Assembly (NCBI RefSeq): GCF_001469955.1
Contig: NZ_LOPU01000018.1
Location: 250,001-314,000 of the forward strand
Direction of reading: 5' to 3'
Source of the DNA: Haloprofundus marisrubri
GTDB taxonomy: Archaea > Halobacteriota > Halobacteria > Halobacteriales > Haloferacaceae
DNA length: 64,000 nt
The position numbers and the translations under genes were made by a program. How positions within the stretch are numbered: position 1 is the first letter of the stretch; every line of letters starts with the position of its first letter. Under the pieces are notes generated by a model. The model saw nothing but the letters and a program-made list of their open reading frames with translations, had not been told where the DNA came from and searched no databases. Below, one piece after another: positions 51,124 through 61,136 of the stretch.

Positions 51124-51840
51124 ATGACCGACGACTGGGTGAGCCTCTTTTCGGGCGGTAAAGACTCCTCGTGGGCGCTGTACCGGGCGCTTGAAGCGGG
51201 ACTGAACGTGAGCCGACTGCTCACCGTCCACCCCGAGGGCGACTCGTACATGTACCACGTCCCCGAGACGCGACTGGCGCGACTCGCCGCCGAGAGCGTC
51301 GGCATCGAACTCGTCGAACTCGAACCCGACTCGTTCGACGCCGATTCGGCCACTGACTCCGGCGAACAAGGTGACGCCGAACTCGAACCGATGGAGGCGG
51401 CGTTGCGAGAACTGAGCGAGGAACTCGATTTGGCGGGCGTCACCGCAGGTGCAGTAGAGAGCGAGTTCCAGACGAATCGAATCCAGCAGATGTGCGACCG
51501 ACTCGGCATCGACCTTTTTGCTCCCTTGTGGCAGCAAAACCCCCGGGAACTCGTCGACGCGATGCTCGACGCCGGCTTCGAGATTACCATCGTTCAGGTC
51601 GCCGCCCACGGCCTCGACGAGTCGTGGTTGGGGCGGACGCTGGACGCCGACGCCATCGCCGAGTTGGAGGAACTCAACGACGAGTACGGCGTCCACATTC
51701 TCGGAGAGGGCGGCGAGTTCGAGACGCTGGTGACCGACGGCCCGCACATGTCCCGTCCAATCGAGTTGGAGTACGAGACGGAGTGGGAAGGAACGCGAGG
51801 TCGGATTCGGGTGACTGACGCTTGGCTCGGCGAGCGGTAG
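51124..51840 (+). CDS. dph6: Diphthine-ammonia ligase
   Basis: 238 residues. ATP-PPase-fold enzyme that amidates diphthine on elongation factor 2 to diphthamide. PP-loop SGGKDSS (9-15) and GEGGEFETLVTDGP (193-206), the family signature, are both there. Completes a pathway with dphB at 7701 in the same window. The insert around 76-92 (DSADSATDSGEQGDAELE-like) is acidic. ATG 51124 chosen. Confidence 0.93.
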   Translation: MTDDWVSLFSGGKDSSWALYRALEAGLNVSRLLTVHPEGDSYMYHVPETRLARLAAESVGIELVELEPDSFDADSATDSGEQGDAELEPMEAALRELSEELDLAGVTAGAVESEFQTNRIQQMCDRLGIDLFAPLWQQNPRELVDAMLDAGFEITIVQVAAHGLDESWLGRTLDADAIAELEELNDEYGVHILGEGGEFETLVTDGPHMSRPIELEYETEWEGTRGRIRVTDAWLGER

Positions 51841-51889
51841 ACGTCGACCACGCGGTTGTCTAAAAGAAGGACCCGAAACAGTTCGGGGT

Positions 51890-52858
51890 CTACTCGTCGC
51901 CGACGAGTTTCGAGTGTTCACCAACGAGCGTGTCGGTCAACTGCAATCCTTCGATGTGGCTCTGCTGGTCGGCGATGGTGGCTCGGAGCGTCGAATCCAC
52001 GACTGTGGCACCTCCGAAGACGACGGTGTTGTCGAGCGTCGAATCACGAACCTCCGCGCCCGCCAGCACTTGGACGTTGTCGCCGAGGTCGCTGTTTTCG
52101 ACCGTCGCGTCGTCGTGAACGAAGTTCTGCCCGTCGAGCTTCCACGCGACGGCTTCGAGGTAGCTCTCGGGGGTGCCGATGTCGTACCACGCGTCCTCGA
52201 AGCTGAACGCGTACACCGGGTCGCGCGACTGCAGCCACTGGAGGAACCACCCGGGTTCGTCGGGGTTGTTGTCGGAGGCGAGATACTCGTCGAGTTTCGG
52301 CAGCGTCTCGGCGGTGAACGCGTAGCAAGCGATGGATACGAGCGTACTCTTGGGGTCCTCGGGTTTCTCCTGGAACTCGACGACTTGGTCGCCGTCGAGT
52401 CGGACGAGTCCGTATGACTTCGCTCGTTCCCGAGAGCCAACGTCGTAGGCGGCCAGAATCGGCGAGTTCTTCTCTTCGAAGAAGTCGACGAACTCGGCGA
52501 CGTCGAAGCTGATGAGATTGTCGCCGGCGACGACCACGAGGTCCTCTTCGACCTCTTCGCGTTCGACCAACTCGGCGAGTGCGCCGACGACGCCGAACTT
52601 CTCGTCCTCTGCTCTCGTCTCCTCGACCGACAGCGTCGGTTTGTCGAACTCGGAGTCGTCGAGATACGCCTCGAACTCGTCGGCGAAGTACTCGTTCGTA
52701 CTCACGAACACCTCCGAGATGCGGTCGTCGGCTTCGAGGTCCGAGAATATGGTATCGATGACGGTCGACTCCCCCACCGGGAGAAACATCTTCGGGCGGT
52801 GCTTGGTAATCGGCCAAAGTCGCGTGGCGTAGCCTCCGGCAAGGACGACTGCCTTCAT
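51890..52858 (-). CDS. Sugar-1-phosphate nucleotidyltransferase
   Basis: 322 residues. MKAVVLAGGYATRLWPITKHRPKMFLPVG is the canonical GxGxRxxPxTxxxPK catalytic motif; D/N residues of VVVAGDNLISF and EKPEDPKS follow. The C-terminal third has hexapeptide-like segments (LGDNVQVLAGAEVRDSTLDNTVVFGG). Makes an NDP-sugar for glycan synthesis, perhaps S-layer N-glycan (AglF-like), but the neighbourhood has no glycosyltransferase, so the product is uncertain. Divergent from a small regulator. Confidence 0.9.
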   Translation of the reverse strand: MKAVVLAGGYATRLWPITKHRPKMFLPVGESTVIDTIFSDLEADDRISEVFVSTNEYFADEFEAYLDDSEFDKPTLSVEETRAEDEKFGVVGALAELVEREEVEEDLVVVAGDNLISFDVAEFVDFFEEKNSPILAAYDVGSRERAKSYGLVRLDGDQVVEFQEKPEDPKSTLVSIACYAFTAETLPKLDEYLASDNNPDEPGWFLQWLQSRDPVYAFSFEDAWYDIGTPESYLEAVAWKLDGQNFVHDDATVENSDLGDNVQVLAGAEVRDSTLDNTVVFGGATVVDSTLRATIADQQSHIEGLQLTDTLVGEHSKLVGDE

Positions 52859-52947
52859 AAGTGGTAGTCAATGCCAGCCGTCAAGACTGTTTTGCCCGAT
52901 TTGACCACGAGCCAAAACGATTTGGCCGTTCGGTCGTACTCGAAGCT

Positions 52948-53235
52948 ATGAACGACACCGAGACGACCCGACAGCGAATCGCCGACGCCCTCCGAGCGGA
53001 ACCGATGACCGCGAGCGGTCTCTCCTCGGAGGTGGACGCGCCTCGGTCGGTCGTCTACGACCACCTCAGACACGTCGCCCAGTCGCTCGACGGGAGCGAC
53101 GAACGGTTTCTCGTCGCTCCACCCGAGTGTCGAAACTGCGGCTTCTCGAACTTCGACGACCCCGTGAACTACCCCTCGCGGTGTCCCGACTGCCGAAGCG
53201 AGAGCATCGAGGAGGCAGTGTTCAAAATAGAGTGA
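52948..53235 (+). CDS. Winged-helix / zinc-pair regulator (95 aa)
   Basis: RQRIADALRAEPMTASGLSSEVDAPRSVVYDHLRHVAQSLDG is a compact winged helix; then CRNCGFSNFDD and SRCPDCRSESIEEAVFKIE form a zinc ribbon. This transcriptional-regulator-plus-ribbon layout is a well-known haloarchaeal type. ATG 52948. Divergent from the nucleotidyltransferase gene. Confidence 0.85.
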   Translation: MNDTETTRQRIADALRAEPMTASGLSSEVDAPRSVVYDHLRHVAQSLDGSDERFLVAPPECRNCGFSNFDDPVNYPSRCPDCRSESIEEAVFKIE

Positions 53236-53270
53236 ATCGCGCGGGACGGCCGCCGTTTTACCGCGGTTGC

Positions 53271-53966
53271 TTACGCGCTCTCGGCTTCGACACCCAACTC
53301 GTCGAGCAGCGTCGTCGCCGCCGCGTGTGAAGAGCCCGGACCTCGGGCGGTGATGAGGTCGCCGTCGACGGTGACGCTTGTGTCGGCGTCGAGTTCGGCG
53401 TCCCAGTTCGCGCCGGCGGCTTTGACCTCGTCTTCGACCCAGTACGGCAGTTTTCGGCCGTCGGGCATGCAGTCGTTCTCGTCGACGATGTCCTCTTCCC
53501 ACTCGTTGGGGAACCCGGTCACGTCGCGTTCGTTGACGACGTACTTGCCCTCCTCGGTGTGCGTGAAGCCGAGGATACCGACCGCGTGACAGACGACGAG
53601 CGCGTTCCCCTCGTCGCCGGCGACGGCGTCGCGCAGCAGCGTTCTGGCGTGTTTGTCCTGATTGATGTCCCATTCGGTACCGTGGCCGCCGGGGAAGACG
53701 ACGGTGTCGTAGTCGGACGCTGACACCGCTGCGAGCGGTTCGGGGTTGTTGAGTCGGTCGTCGGACTCGTGAATCTCTCGGAGGCGTTCTACCTTCTCCT
53801 CGCCGACGCTGTCGGGGTCGAGCGAGCGCTCGTCGACCACCGGCGGCGACCCACTCGGCGTGGCGACGGTGACGTCGACACCCGCATCCGAGAGCGTGGT
53901 GAGCGGTTCGATACACTCCTCGGCCCAGTACCCCTCCTCGCTGACGACGAACAGTGCGGATACCAT
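53271..53966 (-). CDS. DJ-1/PfpI family protein (Hsp31-like)
   Basis: 231 residues. Nucleophile elbow VVCHAVG with C126-H127, preceded by FPGGHGTEWD (91-100). The insertion typical of Hsp31/YDR533c-like members (about 150-200) is present. Such proteins act as glyoxalase III, deglycases or holdases; choice between these cannot be made from sequence. A Tyr/Glu pair (E17/E18) near the active site is in the expected N-terminal location. Confidence 0.88.
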   Translation of the reverse strand: MVSALFVVSEEGYWAEECIEPLTTLSDAGVDVTVATPSGSPPVVDERSLDPDSVGEEKVERLREIHESDDRLNNPEPLAAVSASDYDTVVFPGGHGTEWDINQDKHARTLLRDAVAGDEGNALVVCHAVGILGFTHTEEGKYVVNERDVTGFPNEWEEDIVDENDCMPDGRKLPYWVEDEVKAAGANWDAELDADTSVTVDGDLITARGPGSSHAAATTLLDELGVEAESA

Positions 53967-54091
53967 CGGTGCAACGTATGCCCTTGACGGTCAAAAACGG
54001 TAGGGCGGGTGTGTGCGGGACGCGACACGCCGAGGGAAGCGCCCCGCGCGAGCACGGAGGTCTTATGTATGGGCGGCCGTACCGACTCGGT

Positions 54092-54364
54092 ATGGTCGAT
54101 ACTCGTGGCGTACTGGCGATTATCGCCGCCGTGGCGTTTCTCGCCGGGATGTTCTACTACCGACGAGAGCGAGAGGTCTACGCGTTCTTCCTGCTCGGTG
54201 CGGGGTTCGCACTCGCAGCGTTCTGGGGACTGTTGGGGATGGCGCTCTCTCGAACCGGCCCCACGCAGGTCCCCGGTGACATCTATCTGGCCATGTCGGG
54301 GTCCGCCGTCGTGATGAGCATGTACTTCTTCATCGAGGGCCGGTCGACGTTTCGGGAACGCTGA
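54092..54364 (+). CDS. Small membrane protein (90 aa)
   Basis: MVDTRGVLAIIAAVAFLAGMFYY, a second helix (31-50) and a third (65-83). A TCTTATG TATA-like element at 54060-54066 lies about 27 nt before the ATG at 54092, supporting this start. Function unknown. Confidence 0.65.
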   Translation: MVDTRGVLAIIAAVAFLAGMFYYRREREVYAFFLLGAGFALAAFWGLLGMALSRTGPTQVPGDIYLAMSGSAVVMSMYFFIEGRSTFRER

Positions 54365-54440
54365 ACGACTCTCGTTCGATTCAGTTCCCGAGTTAAATGT
54401 GAACAACGTACACACTGAACCCTGATGAGAATACCATCAA

Positions 54441-54447
54441 ATATAAG
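54441..54447 (+). promoter_or_regulatory. dpp operon promoter
   Basis: ATATAAG at 54441-54447, with start codon at 54474, the normal spacing for a short-leader or leaderless message. First of the transporter operon. Confidence 0.5.
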
Positions 54448-54473
54448 TATGGGATACGTCAACGTGGTGCTGC

Positions 54474-56510
54474 ATGTCTGACGATTCGATGAACGATAGC
54501 CGCCGGCGGTTTCTGAAAGCCTCCGGTGCAGGCGCTGTGGCCCTCACTCTCGCCGGTTGCAGTGATGGTGGCAACAGCGGAGACGGCCAGAGTACGGGGA
54601 ACGATTCCTCCAGCGAGACCGAGAACGACACCCCCGCGCAGAACACGACCGACCCCAACGAAGTGACCCGCGGCGGGACGTTCACTGTCGGTATGGACCA
54701 GCAGCCGAAAGGGATCAACCCGCTGTCGACGTCCTCCGCGTACTCGTGGAGCATCCTCGACTTCGTGTACTGCTGGGGTACGACCATCGACCCGGTCAAC
54801 TTCAACGTCAACCCGAGCGCGTACACCGAGTGGACCGTCGAGAACGCCGAAGGCGACGACGCGTCGCCCGACGTCTACTTCAACGTCCGCGACGGCCTGA
54901 CGTTCAGCGACGGCGAGGACCTCACCGTCGAGGACGTCATCTTCACGTACAACTACATGATGGAGAAGAAGCCGGGACGCTACGTCTCGGCGATGGAACC
55001 CGTCGAGACGGTCGAAGAGGCCGACAACGACTGGGACGTCCACATGAAGCTCGCCCAGCCCATCGGCACCTACGACTCGACGCAGTTGCAGGTTCCGCTG
55101 CTGCCGAAGCACGTCTGGGAGAACGTCGACGACTACCAGGCGTATCAGCCCCAGGAGAACGGCGGCCCCATCGGTGCCGGTCCGGGTGAGATTACGACGT
55201 ACAGCCCCGACACGGCCATCGAGGTCACCTTCCGCGACGAGGCACCGCTGCAGAACCTCCAGTGGCTCAAAGACCACGAGAACCTGCTCGCCGGCGGTCC
55301 GTTCATCGACTCGGTTCGCTTCAAGATTTACGGCAGCCAGTCTGCACTGACGCAGGCGTTCCTCAACGGCGAAATCGACACGCTGTACAGCAGCATCGAG
55401 ACGTCGAAGGTCGAACAGGTCCAGAACACCGAGGGCATGAGCATCGTCAAAGGCTACGACACTGGCTACGCTCACTACTCGTTCAACCTTCGCCGGACGC
55501 CGCTCGACGACACCACGTTCCGTCAGGTGCTCGGCTTCGCCTACGACGACATCTACTGGACCCAGCAGCTCCAGCGTGGCTACGTCCAGGAGGGTGACTT
55601 CGTCATGCCGCCTGGCTACTCCGCGGTGCGCCCCGACGCCGGCGGCGACGGCGAACTCCTGACCGGTGCGGCGACGCAGGCGTTCACCTTCCGCGGTGTC
55701 GACGCGAGCAGTTCCGAAGTCAACGTCGAGGGCATCCGTCAGTTCCTCACCGACGGTCAGGTCGTCACCGGCGAGAGCGGCAGTTTCGTCGGCATGGACT
55801 ACCCCGGCAGCCTCACCGACGTGAGCGCCGGTCAGAGCGAGGCGAAGCACGACTACACCTTCGGTCCCGTCGAGTCCAGCGTCCTGCAGGATGCGGACGT
55901 CGACCAGGAGATTCGCGTCAACGGCGAGACCATCACCAGCATGAACGACGGTCCGCTCCAGATGCTCATCTACCCGGCGAAAGACTCGCCGAAGGCCGCA
56001 CAGATGGTCGAGCGCTACGTGAACAACCTCCGCTCGGTCGGTATCCCAATCGAGCGCAAGGTGATGACGTTCAACACGATGCTGAACGCCGTCTACGCCA
56101 ACGAGGAGTTCGACATCTTCCCGATGTCGTGGAGCAGTCTCTCGCCGTTCGGTGCGAGTTCGCTCTACAGCCTCTTCCACAGCGACAACGCCGACGACCA
56201 CAGCGAGGACAACACGGACACGCTGCTCAACAACCCGATGGGCTACGGCCTGTTCGAGGACGCGTCCGCAGACGACCTCATCTCGCAGTGCCGCACGGAG
56301 ATGGACACCGAGACCCGTAACAACCTCGCCAAACAGGCAGTCGAGCAGATTTACCTCGACTTCCCGACGATGATTAACTCCTACTCACAGGTCCAGTGGC
56401 CGGTCAACTCCGGGAAGTGGACTGGCTTCGTCGGCAACATCCCCGGGCCGGGCGACAGCTACCTCGGAACGAACATCAACCAAGTCCACCTGAAGGACAG
56501 CGGCAACTAA
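54474..56510 (+). CDS. dppA: Peptide ABC transporter substrate-binding lipoprotein
   Basis: 678 residues. Twin-arginine signal with lipobox: SRRRFLKASGAGAVALTLAGC (9-29), so exported folded and lipid-anchored at Cys29. A Ser/Thr/Asn-rich linker (30-60) is followed by the SBP_bac_5 domain starting TRGGTFTVGMDQQPKG and with VEDVIFTYNYMME. Binds peptides or other small solutes outside. First gene of a five-gene transporter operon; an internal hairpin after its stop probably raises its level over the permeases. Alternative start ATG 54486 would shorten by 4 residues. Confidence 0.92.
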   Translation: MSDDSMNDSRRRFLKASGAGAVALTLAGCSDGGNSGDGQSTGNDSSSETENDTPAQNTTDPNEVTRGGTFTVGMDQQPKGINPLSTSSAYSWSILDFVYCWGTTIDPVNFNVNPSAYTEWTVENAEGDDASPDVYFNVRDGLTFSDGEDLTVEDVIFTYNYMMEKKPGRYVSAMEPVETVEEADNDWDVHMKLAQPIGTYDSTQLQVPLLPKHVWENVDDYQAYQPQENGGPIGAGPGEITTYSPDTAIEVTFRDEAPLQNLQWLKDHENLLAGGPFIDSVRFKIYGSQSALTQAFLNGEIDTLYSSIETSKVEQVQNTEGMSIVKGYDTGYAHYSFNLRRTPLDDTTFRQVLGFAYDDIYWTQQLQRGYVQEGDFVMPPGYSAVRPDAGGDGELLTGAATQAFTFRGVDASSSEVNVEGIRQFLTDGQVVTGESGSFVGMDYPGSLTDVSAGQSEAKHDYTFGPVESSVLQDADVDQEIRVNGETITSMNDGPLQMLIYPAKDSPKAAQMVERYVNNLRSVGIPIERKVMTFNTMLNAVYANEEFDIFPMSWSSLSPFGASSLYSLFHSDNADDHSEDNTDTLLNNPMGYGLFEDASADDLISQCRTEMDTETRNNLAKQAVEQIYLDFPTMINSYSQVQWPVNSGKWTGFVGNIPGPGDSYLGTNINQVHLKDSGN

Positions 56511-56514
56511 GCCA

Positions 56515-56547
56515 ACGACGTCGACGGTTGCGTTCGTCGACAGTCGT
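56515..56547 (+). terminator. Attenuating hairpin between dppA and dppB
   Basis: Inverted repeat, left arm ACGACGTCGACG (56515-56526), right arm CGTCGAC-A-GTCGT (56535-56547) with one bulged A, followed by TTTCTTTTA. Placed 4 nt after the dppA stop in a 193-nt spacer, it should terminate part of the transcripts so the binding protein is made in excess, as is usual for ABC importers. Confidence 0.6.
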
Positions 56548-56703
56548 CGTTTCTTTTATCCACTCTCTTAGCCGTAGCGCCGTTCGCTGCGGCCTTTTCT
56601 TTCCGCGAAAACGTAGTAATCCAACACATTCATAACCTCGCTCCCCAATCGTGCGACAGAAACGCAAACATTACGCGTATCAAAAAACCGTGACCTCGAA
56701 ACT

Positions 56704-57693
56704 ATGACCAGAATCAGTGGAAAGTATCTCGCAAAGCGGCTCGTGGTCTCTTACCTGACCCTCCTGCTCATCATGACCCTGCTGTTCGCGCTCATCCGGA
56801 GCGCACCCGGGACGTTCATCGACAGCATGATTTCCCCGGAGATGACCAGAGCGCAGGTCGAGCGCATCCGGGAGGTATGGGGACTCAACGAACCGCTGTG
56901 GAAACAGTATCTCAACTTCATGATTAACTACCAGACCGGCGAGTTCGGCCGGTCGCCGACGTGGCGGGTTCCGGTGTGGGACCTCATTCTGCGGCGGATG
57001 CCGCGGACGCTCATCCTCTTCGGGGCGAGCTACATCATCGCCTACCTCGTCGGTCCGCTGGTCGGGATGTATCTCGGCTGGTGGCGCGGTACCCAGAAGG
57101 ACAAAACCATCTTCGGAACGTCGCTGATGGTGTACTCCATGCCCGCGTTCTGGCTGGCGTGGCTGTTCATCTGGTTCTTCGACTACGAGATGGGCTGGTT
57201 GCCGAGCGCCTACATGATGACGCAGTTCCCCGAGTTCGAGTGGACCGCGTTCACCGTGATGACGGACGTGCTCACACACATCGCGCTGCCGCTCATCAGC
57301 CTCTCGTGTATCGGTTGGGTCGGCGCGATGCTCATCATGCGGCCGTCGATGAACAACGTCGTCGACGAGGGCTACGTCTTCTTGGCCCGTGCGAAAGGAC
57401 TCGACGAACGCACAGTGATGATTAAACACGCAGCGCGAAACGCGCTCATCCCGGTTGCGACCGGCGCAATCGTCGGGTTGGCGTTCCTCATCGACGGGGC
57501 GGTCATCACCGAAGCCGTCTTCACCTGGCCCGGCATGGGTCAGATTCTCGTCGAGGCAGTGTTGAACAACGACTACCCGGTGACGCAGGCGGCGTTCTTC
57601 ATGCTCGCCGTGTTGGTCGTCGGGATGCGTCTCATCACCGACATCGCGTACACGTACCTCGACCCGCGCATCAAATTCGGGGAGGAGAATTAG
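56704..57693 (+). CDS. dppB: Peptide ABC transporter permease, subunit 1
   Basis: 329 residues, six helices, and the ABC-contacting EAA loop DEGYVFLARAKGLDERTVMIKHAARNALIP (about 220-250). The large N-terminal periplasmic loop (MISPEMTRAQVERIREVWGLNEPLWKQY) is typical of DppB/OppB. One nucleotide separates it from dppC. Confidence 0.93.
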   Translation: MTRISGKYLAKRLVVSYLTLLLIMTLLFALIRSAPGTFIDSMISPEMTRAQVERIREVWGLNEPLWKQYLNFMINYQTGEFGRSPTWRVPVWDLILRRMPRTLILFGASYIIAYLVGPLVGMYLGWWRGTQKDKTIFGTSLMVYSMPAFWLAWLFIWFFDYEMGWLPSAYMMTQFPEFEWTAFTVMTDVLTHIALPLISLSCIGWVGAMLIMRPSMNNVVDEGYVFLARAKGLDERTVMIKHAARNALIPVATGAIVGLAFLIDGAVITEAVFTWPGMGQILVEAVLNNDYPVTQAAFFMLAVLVVGMRLITDIAYTYLDPRIKFGEEN

Positions 57694-58647
57694 ATGGCAA
57701 CCGAAGGCGAATCTACGACCGGACTCGAATCGTACAAGCGAGCGTGGGAGCCACGCATCGAACGCGTCCGACGCGGGTGGGACCGCTTTACCGAACACCG
57801 GATGGGCGTCATCGGCCTCGTCGTCCTCACGATATTCTCGCTGTGGGCACTCATCCCCAGCGTGTTCGCACCACACACCCCCGACTGGATCGCGTACATC
57901 GGCTACGAGAACGCTCGGTTGACCGGCGAACAGATACGGAGTCTGCCGCACCCGCCGGCGTTCGGTGACCCGTTCTTCGCGCCGCTGGGAACCGACTCCT
58001 ACGGCCGGGGTATCCTCACCCTGCTGATTTACTCGTCGTCGACGGCGATGTATATCGGCCTCGCGGCGGGTCTCCTGTCGAGTCTCGTCGGCGTGCCGCT
58101 CGGCCTCATCAGTGGATTCTACGGCGACACCTGGATCGACGAGACCATCCAGCGCTTCGTCGACGTGATGTACGGCCTGCCGTTCCTGCCGCTGCTCATC
58201 GTCCTCGTGGCGATTCGCGGCCAGACGACGACGAACATCATCATCGGCATCGCCGTCACCTCGTGGCTCAACAACTGTATCGTCATCCGCGGCGAGACGC
58301 TCTCGCTTCGGACCCGTGCGTACGTCGAGTCCGCGAAAGTCGCCGGTGCGAGCGACCTGCGCATCGTCTTCCGGCACATCATGCCGCACGTGCTGCCGCT
58401 GTCGTTCGTCTACCTCGCACAGGACGCCGCGGCGGCCATCCTGACGCAGGCGGCGCTGGCGTATCTCGGTCTGGCCGACTTCGCCTCGCTGTCGTGGGGT
58501 ATCATGCTGGAGAACATCCAAGCGGAAGGCTACATCTTCACCGCGTGGTGGTGGCTGCTTCCGCCCGGCCTCGCCATCATGCTCATCGCAACGGCGTTCT
58601 ACTTCATCGGGTTCTCGATGGAGGACGTGACCAACCCTCAGAGATAA
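57694..58647 (+). CDS. dppC: Peptide ABC transporter permease, subunit 2
   Basis: 317 residues, six helices. EAA loop AYVESAKVAGASDLRIVFRHIMPHVLP at about 208-234; the N-terminal LGTDSYGRGILTLLIYSSSTAM stretch is the usual DppC/OppC motif. Begins immediately after the dppB stop and ends 3 nt before dppD. Confidence 0.93.
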   Translation: MATEGESTTGLESYKRAWEPRIERVRRGWDRFTEHRMGVIGLVVLTIFSLWALIPSVFAPHTPDWIAYIGYENARLTGEQIRSLPHPPAFGDPFFAPLGTDSYGRGILTLLIYSSSTAMYIGLAAGLLSSLVGVPLGLISGFYGDTWIDETIQRFVDVMYGLPFLPLLIVLVAIRGQTTTNIIIGIAVTSWLNNCIVIRGETLSLRTRAYVESAKVAGASDLRIVFRHIMPHVLPLSFVYLAQDAAAAILTQAALAYLGLADFASLSWGIMLENIQAEGYIFTAWWWLLPPGLAIMLIATAFYFIGFSMEDVTNPQR

Positions 58648-58650
58648 TCA

Positions 58651-59805
58651 ATGACGCTACTGGAAGTAAACGACCTCTCGATACGATACGCAGTCGAAGA
58701 CGCGGACGTCCACGCCGTCGACAACGCGAACTTCACCGTCGATTCGGGTGAGACGTACGGTCTCGTCGGCGAATCCGGCTGTGGGAAGACGACGCTCGCA
58801 AAGAGCATTCTCCACCTGTTGGACTCGAACGGCTACATCGAAAGCGGTGAGATGTGGTTCGACGGGACGCTCCCGCAGTGGGAAGACGGAAACGGCAACC
58901 CGAGAAAAGAGATAATCGACGACGACCGATACCCGGTCCGCGCCGACGGGATGACTAACCTCGCAGAGCTATCGGACTCCCAGATTCGGGACATCCGCTG
59001 GCGCGAGGTGGCGCTCATCCCGCAGAGCGCGATGAACGCGCTCAACCCCGTCTACAAGGTGGGCGACCAAATCGTCGAAGCCATCCTCCGTCACGAACCG
59101 CAGACGACGAAGCGCGAGGCCGACGAACGCGCCCGCGACCTGCTCGAACGCGTCGGCATCGACCCCGAACGCGCCGACGACTACGCACACGAGTTCTCCG
59201 GCGGGATGAAACAGCGTGCGGTCATCGCCATGGCGATGGCGTGCAACCCCTCGCTGCTCATCGCCGACGAGCCGACGACGGCGCTCGACGTCATCATCCA
59301 AGACAGAATCTTGGAGGAACTGGAACAGATTCAAGAGGAGTTCGGCGTCTCCATTCTCGTCATCAGCCACGACATCAGCGTCATGGCCGAAATCTGCGAC
59401 CGGATGGCCGTGATGTACGGCGGGAAAATCATGGAGCGCGGCACGCGCGACGACATCTTCCGCGAGACCGCAAACCCCTACACGCTGGGGCTGAAGAACT
59501 CGTTCCCGACTATCACGCAGAAACAGCAACAGCTGGTTTCCATCCCCGGGTCGCCGCCGCATCTGCGCGACCCCGACCCGGGCTGTCGGTTCCGCAAACG
59601 GTGTCCGTTCGCCGTCGAAGACTGCGAACGAAGTCACCCGCCGATGTACGACGTGGCGAGCGTCGAAGAAACCGGCCGACTGCAGGAAGCGATGGACGAC
59701 CGGCGACACGGCTCGGCGTGTTACCGAACTGACGAACTGGACGAGATACGAACGAAGGCGATGAAGGAGGAAACATGGAAGGAAACCGCAACGCAGAGTC
59801 ATTAG
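58651..59805 (+). CDS. dppD: Peptide ABC transporter ATPase, subunit 1
   Basis: 384 residues. Walker [10 protein letters not shown] (near 39-47), a long insertion (about 65-110), signature FSGGMKQR, Walker B LLIADEP and the H-loop SHDISVM. C-terminal [15 protein letters not shown] is the oligopeptide transporter C-terminal domain with Cys cluster that in some homologues binds Fe-S. Overlaps dppF by 31 nt. Confidence 0.94.
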   Translation: MTLLEVNDLSIRYAVEDADVHAVDNANFTVDSGETYGLVGESGCGKTTLAKSILHLLDSNGYIESGEMWFDGTLPQWEDGNGNPRKEIIDDDRYPVRADGMTNLAELSDSQIRDIRWREVALIPQSAMNALNPVYKVGDQIVEAILRHEPQTTKREADERARDLLERVGIDPERADDYAHEFSGGMKQRAVIAMAMACNPSLLIADEPTTALDVIIQDRILEELEQIQEEFGVSILVISHDISVMAEICDRMAVMYGGKIMERGTRDDIFRETANPYTLGLKNSFPTITQKQQQLVSIPGSPPHLRDPDPGCRFRKRCPFAVEDCERSHPPMYDVASVEETGRLQEAMDDRRHGSACYRTDELDEIRTKAMKEETWKETATQSH

Positions 59806-61133
59806 TCGAAATCGAGAACGTCCACAAGTGGTTCGACATGACCCAAGGCGTTGTGGACACGCTGCTGGGCCGTGACCCGCAACCGGTCCGCGCCGTCGAG
59901 GGTGTCAACCTCTCCATCGAGAAAGGCGACATCGTCGGCATCGCCGGCGAATCCGGCTGTGGGAAGACCACGCTCGGTAAACTGCTGGTGAAGCTGTACG
60001 AACCGACCGAAGGCGAGATTCGCTTCGACGGGCAGGACATCTCGGACATGTCCCGCGAGCAGCAACGGGAGTTCCGCCAGCGGGTCCAGATGATTTTCCA
60101 AGACCCCTTCGAGAGTCTCAACCCCCGGATGACGGTGTTCGACGCTATCGCCGAACCGTTGCAAATCAATGGGATGGCCGACTCCTACGAGGACCGCCGC
60201 GAGCGTGTCAAGACGGTGCTCAACGACGTCGGCCTCGGCCCGGCCGAAGTGTACCTCGACGCCTTCCCGTCGGAACTCTCCGGTGGCGAGCGCCAGCGTG
60301 TCGCTATCGCCCGTGCGCTCGTCGTCGACCCGGACTTCGTCGTCGCCGACGAACCGGTGTCGATGCTCGACGTCTCCATCCGCGCCGGCGTGTTGAACCT
60401 GATGAAGGACCTGCAGGACAAGTACGACCTTACGTACGTCTTCATCAGCCACGACCTCTCGCTCATCCGCTACATGTGCGACCGGACCGCTATCATGTAC
60501 CTCGGCAACGTCATCGAGCAGGGGCCGACGGACAAGCTCATCGAGGACCCGAAACACCCCTACACCGAGGCGTTATTCGACGCGGTTCCCGACGTGGAAA
60601 TCGCCGACGAGCGTCGCCGCGCGAACGCCACCGGCGAGGTCCCGAGTCCGCGGAACCCGCCGAGTGGCTGTCGCTACCACCCGCGGTGCGCGCACATCAT
60701 TCCGCCGGACGACTGGCAGGGGAGCCGAGATGCGTTCCGACGCGCCTACCAGTACAAGATACGCCTCCGCGAGGCTGACTTCGAGCGCGAGGAGTTCGAC
60801 GGCGACGACGGCGCCGAGCGGATGCTCAGTATCGGACTGGCGCTCGACGTCCCCGAGGAGTACCGCCACAGTTCCGAACTCCGCGGCACCGGTATGGGCG
60901 TCGACCCTTCCGAACTCGACTTGCCGTCGGAGACGGAGTCGTCGCTGCGGACGGCGACCGAAAAGTACCTCGACGGCGACCGAGAGAGCGCAGTCGCGGA
61001 ACTGGACGCGCTCAGAACGGTCTGTGCGGACGAGGTACCGCAGCCACGGCCGATAGACGAGCGTCAGGTCGCCTGTCACCTCTACGACGACGGTGAGGCG
61101 ATGCGGACACCCGCAGCACCGAACGCGGAGTAA
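59775..61133 (+). CDS. dppF: Peptide ABC transporter ATPase, subunit 2
   Basis: 452 residues. Walker [10 protein letters not shown], signature LSGGERQR, Walker B FVVADEP, then [12 protein letters not shown]-terminal extension of about 130 residues (323-452, including [20 protein letters not shown]) goes beyond the usual 330-residue protein and is acidic with a late CHLYDDG; role unknown. The start overlaps dppD by 31 nt; no internal ATG gives a better N-terminus. Confidence 0.92.
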   Translation: MEGNRNAESLVEIENVHKWFDMTQGVVDTLLGRDPQPVRAVEGVNLSIEKGDIVGIAGESGCGKTTLGKLLVKLYEPTEGEIRFDGQDISDMSREQQREFRQRVQMIFQDPFESLNPRMTVFDAIAEPLQINGMADSYEDRRERVKTVLNDVGLGPAEVYLDAFPSELSGGERQRVAIARALVVDPDFVVADEPVSMLDVSIRAGVLNLMKDLQDKYDLTYVFISHDLSLIRYMCDRTAIMYLGNVIEQGPTDKLIEDPKHPYTEALFDAVPDVEIADERRRANATGEVPSPRNPPSGCRYHPRCAHIIPPDDWQGSRDAFRRAYQYKIRLREADFEREEFDGDDGAERMLSIGLALDVPEEYRHSSELRGTGMGVDPSELDLPSETESSLRTATEKYLDGDRESAVAELDALRTVCADEVPQPRPIDERQVACHLYDDGEAMRTPAAPNAE

Positions 61134-61136
61134 TCC

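Noticed and set aside
56690-56707. Five-codon GTG ORF overlapping the dppB start
   Set aside because: Too short to distinguish from chance and no promoter geometry supports it.
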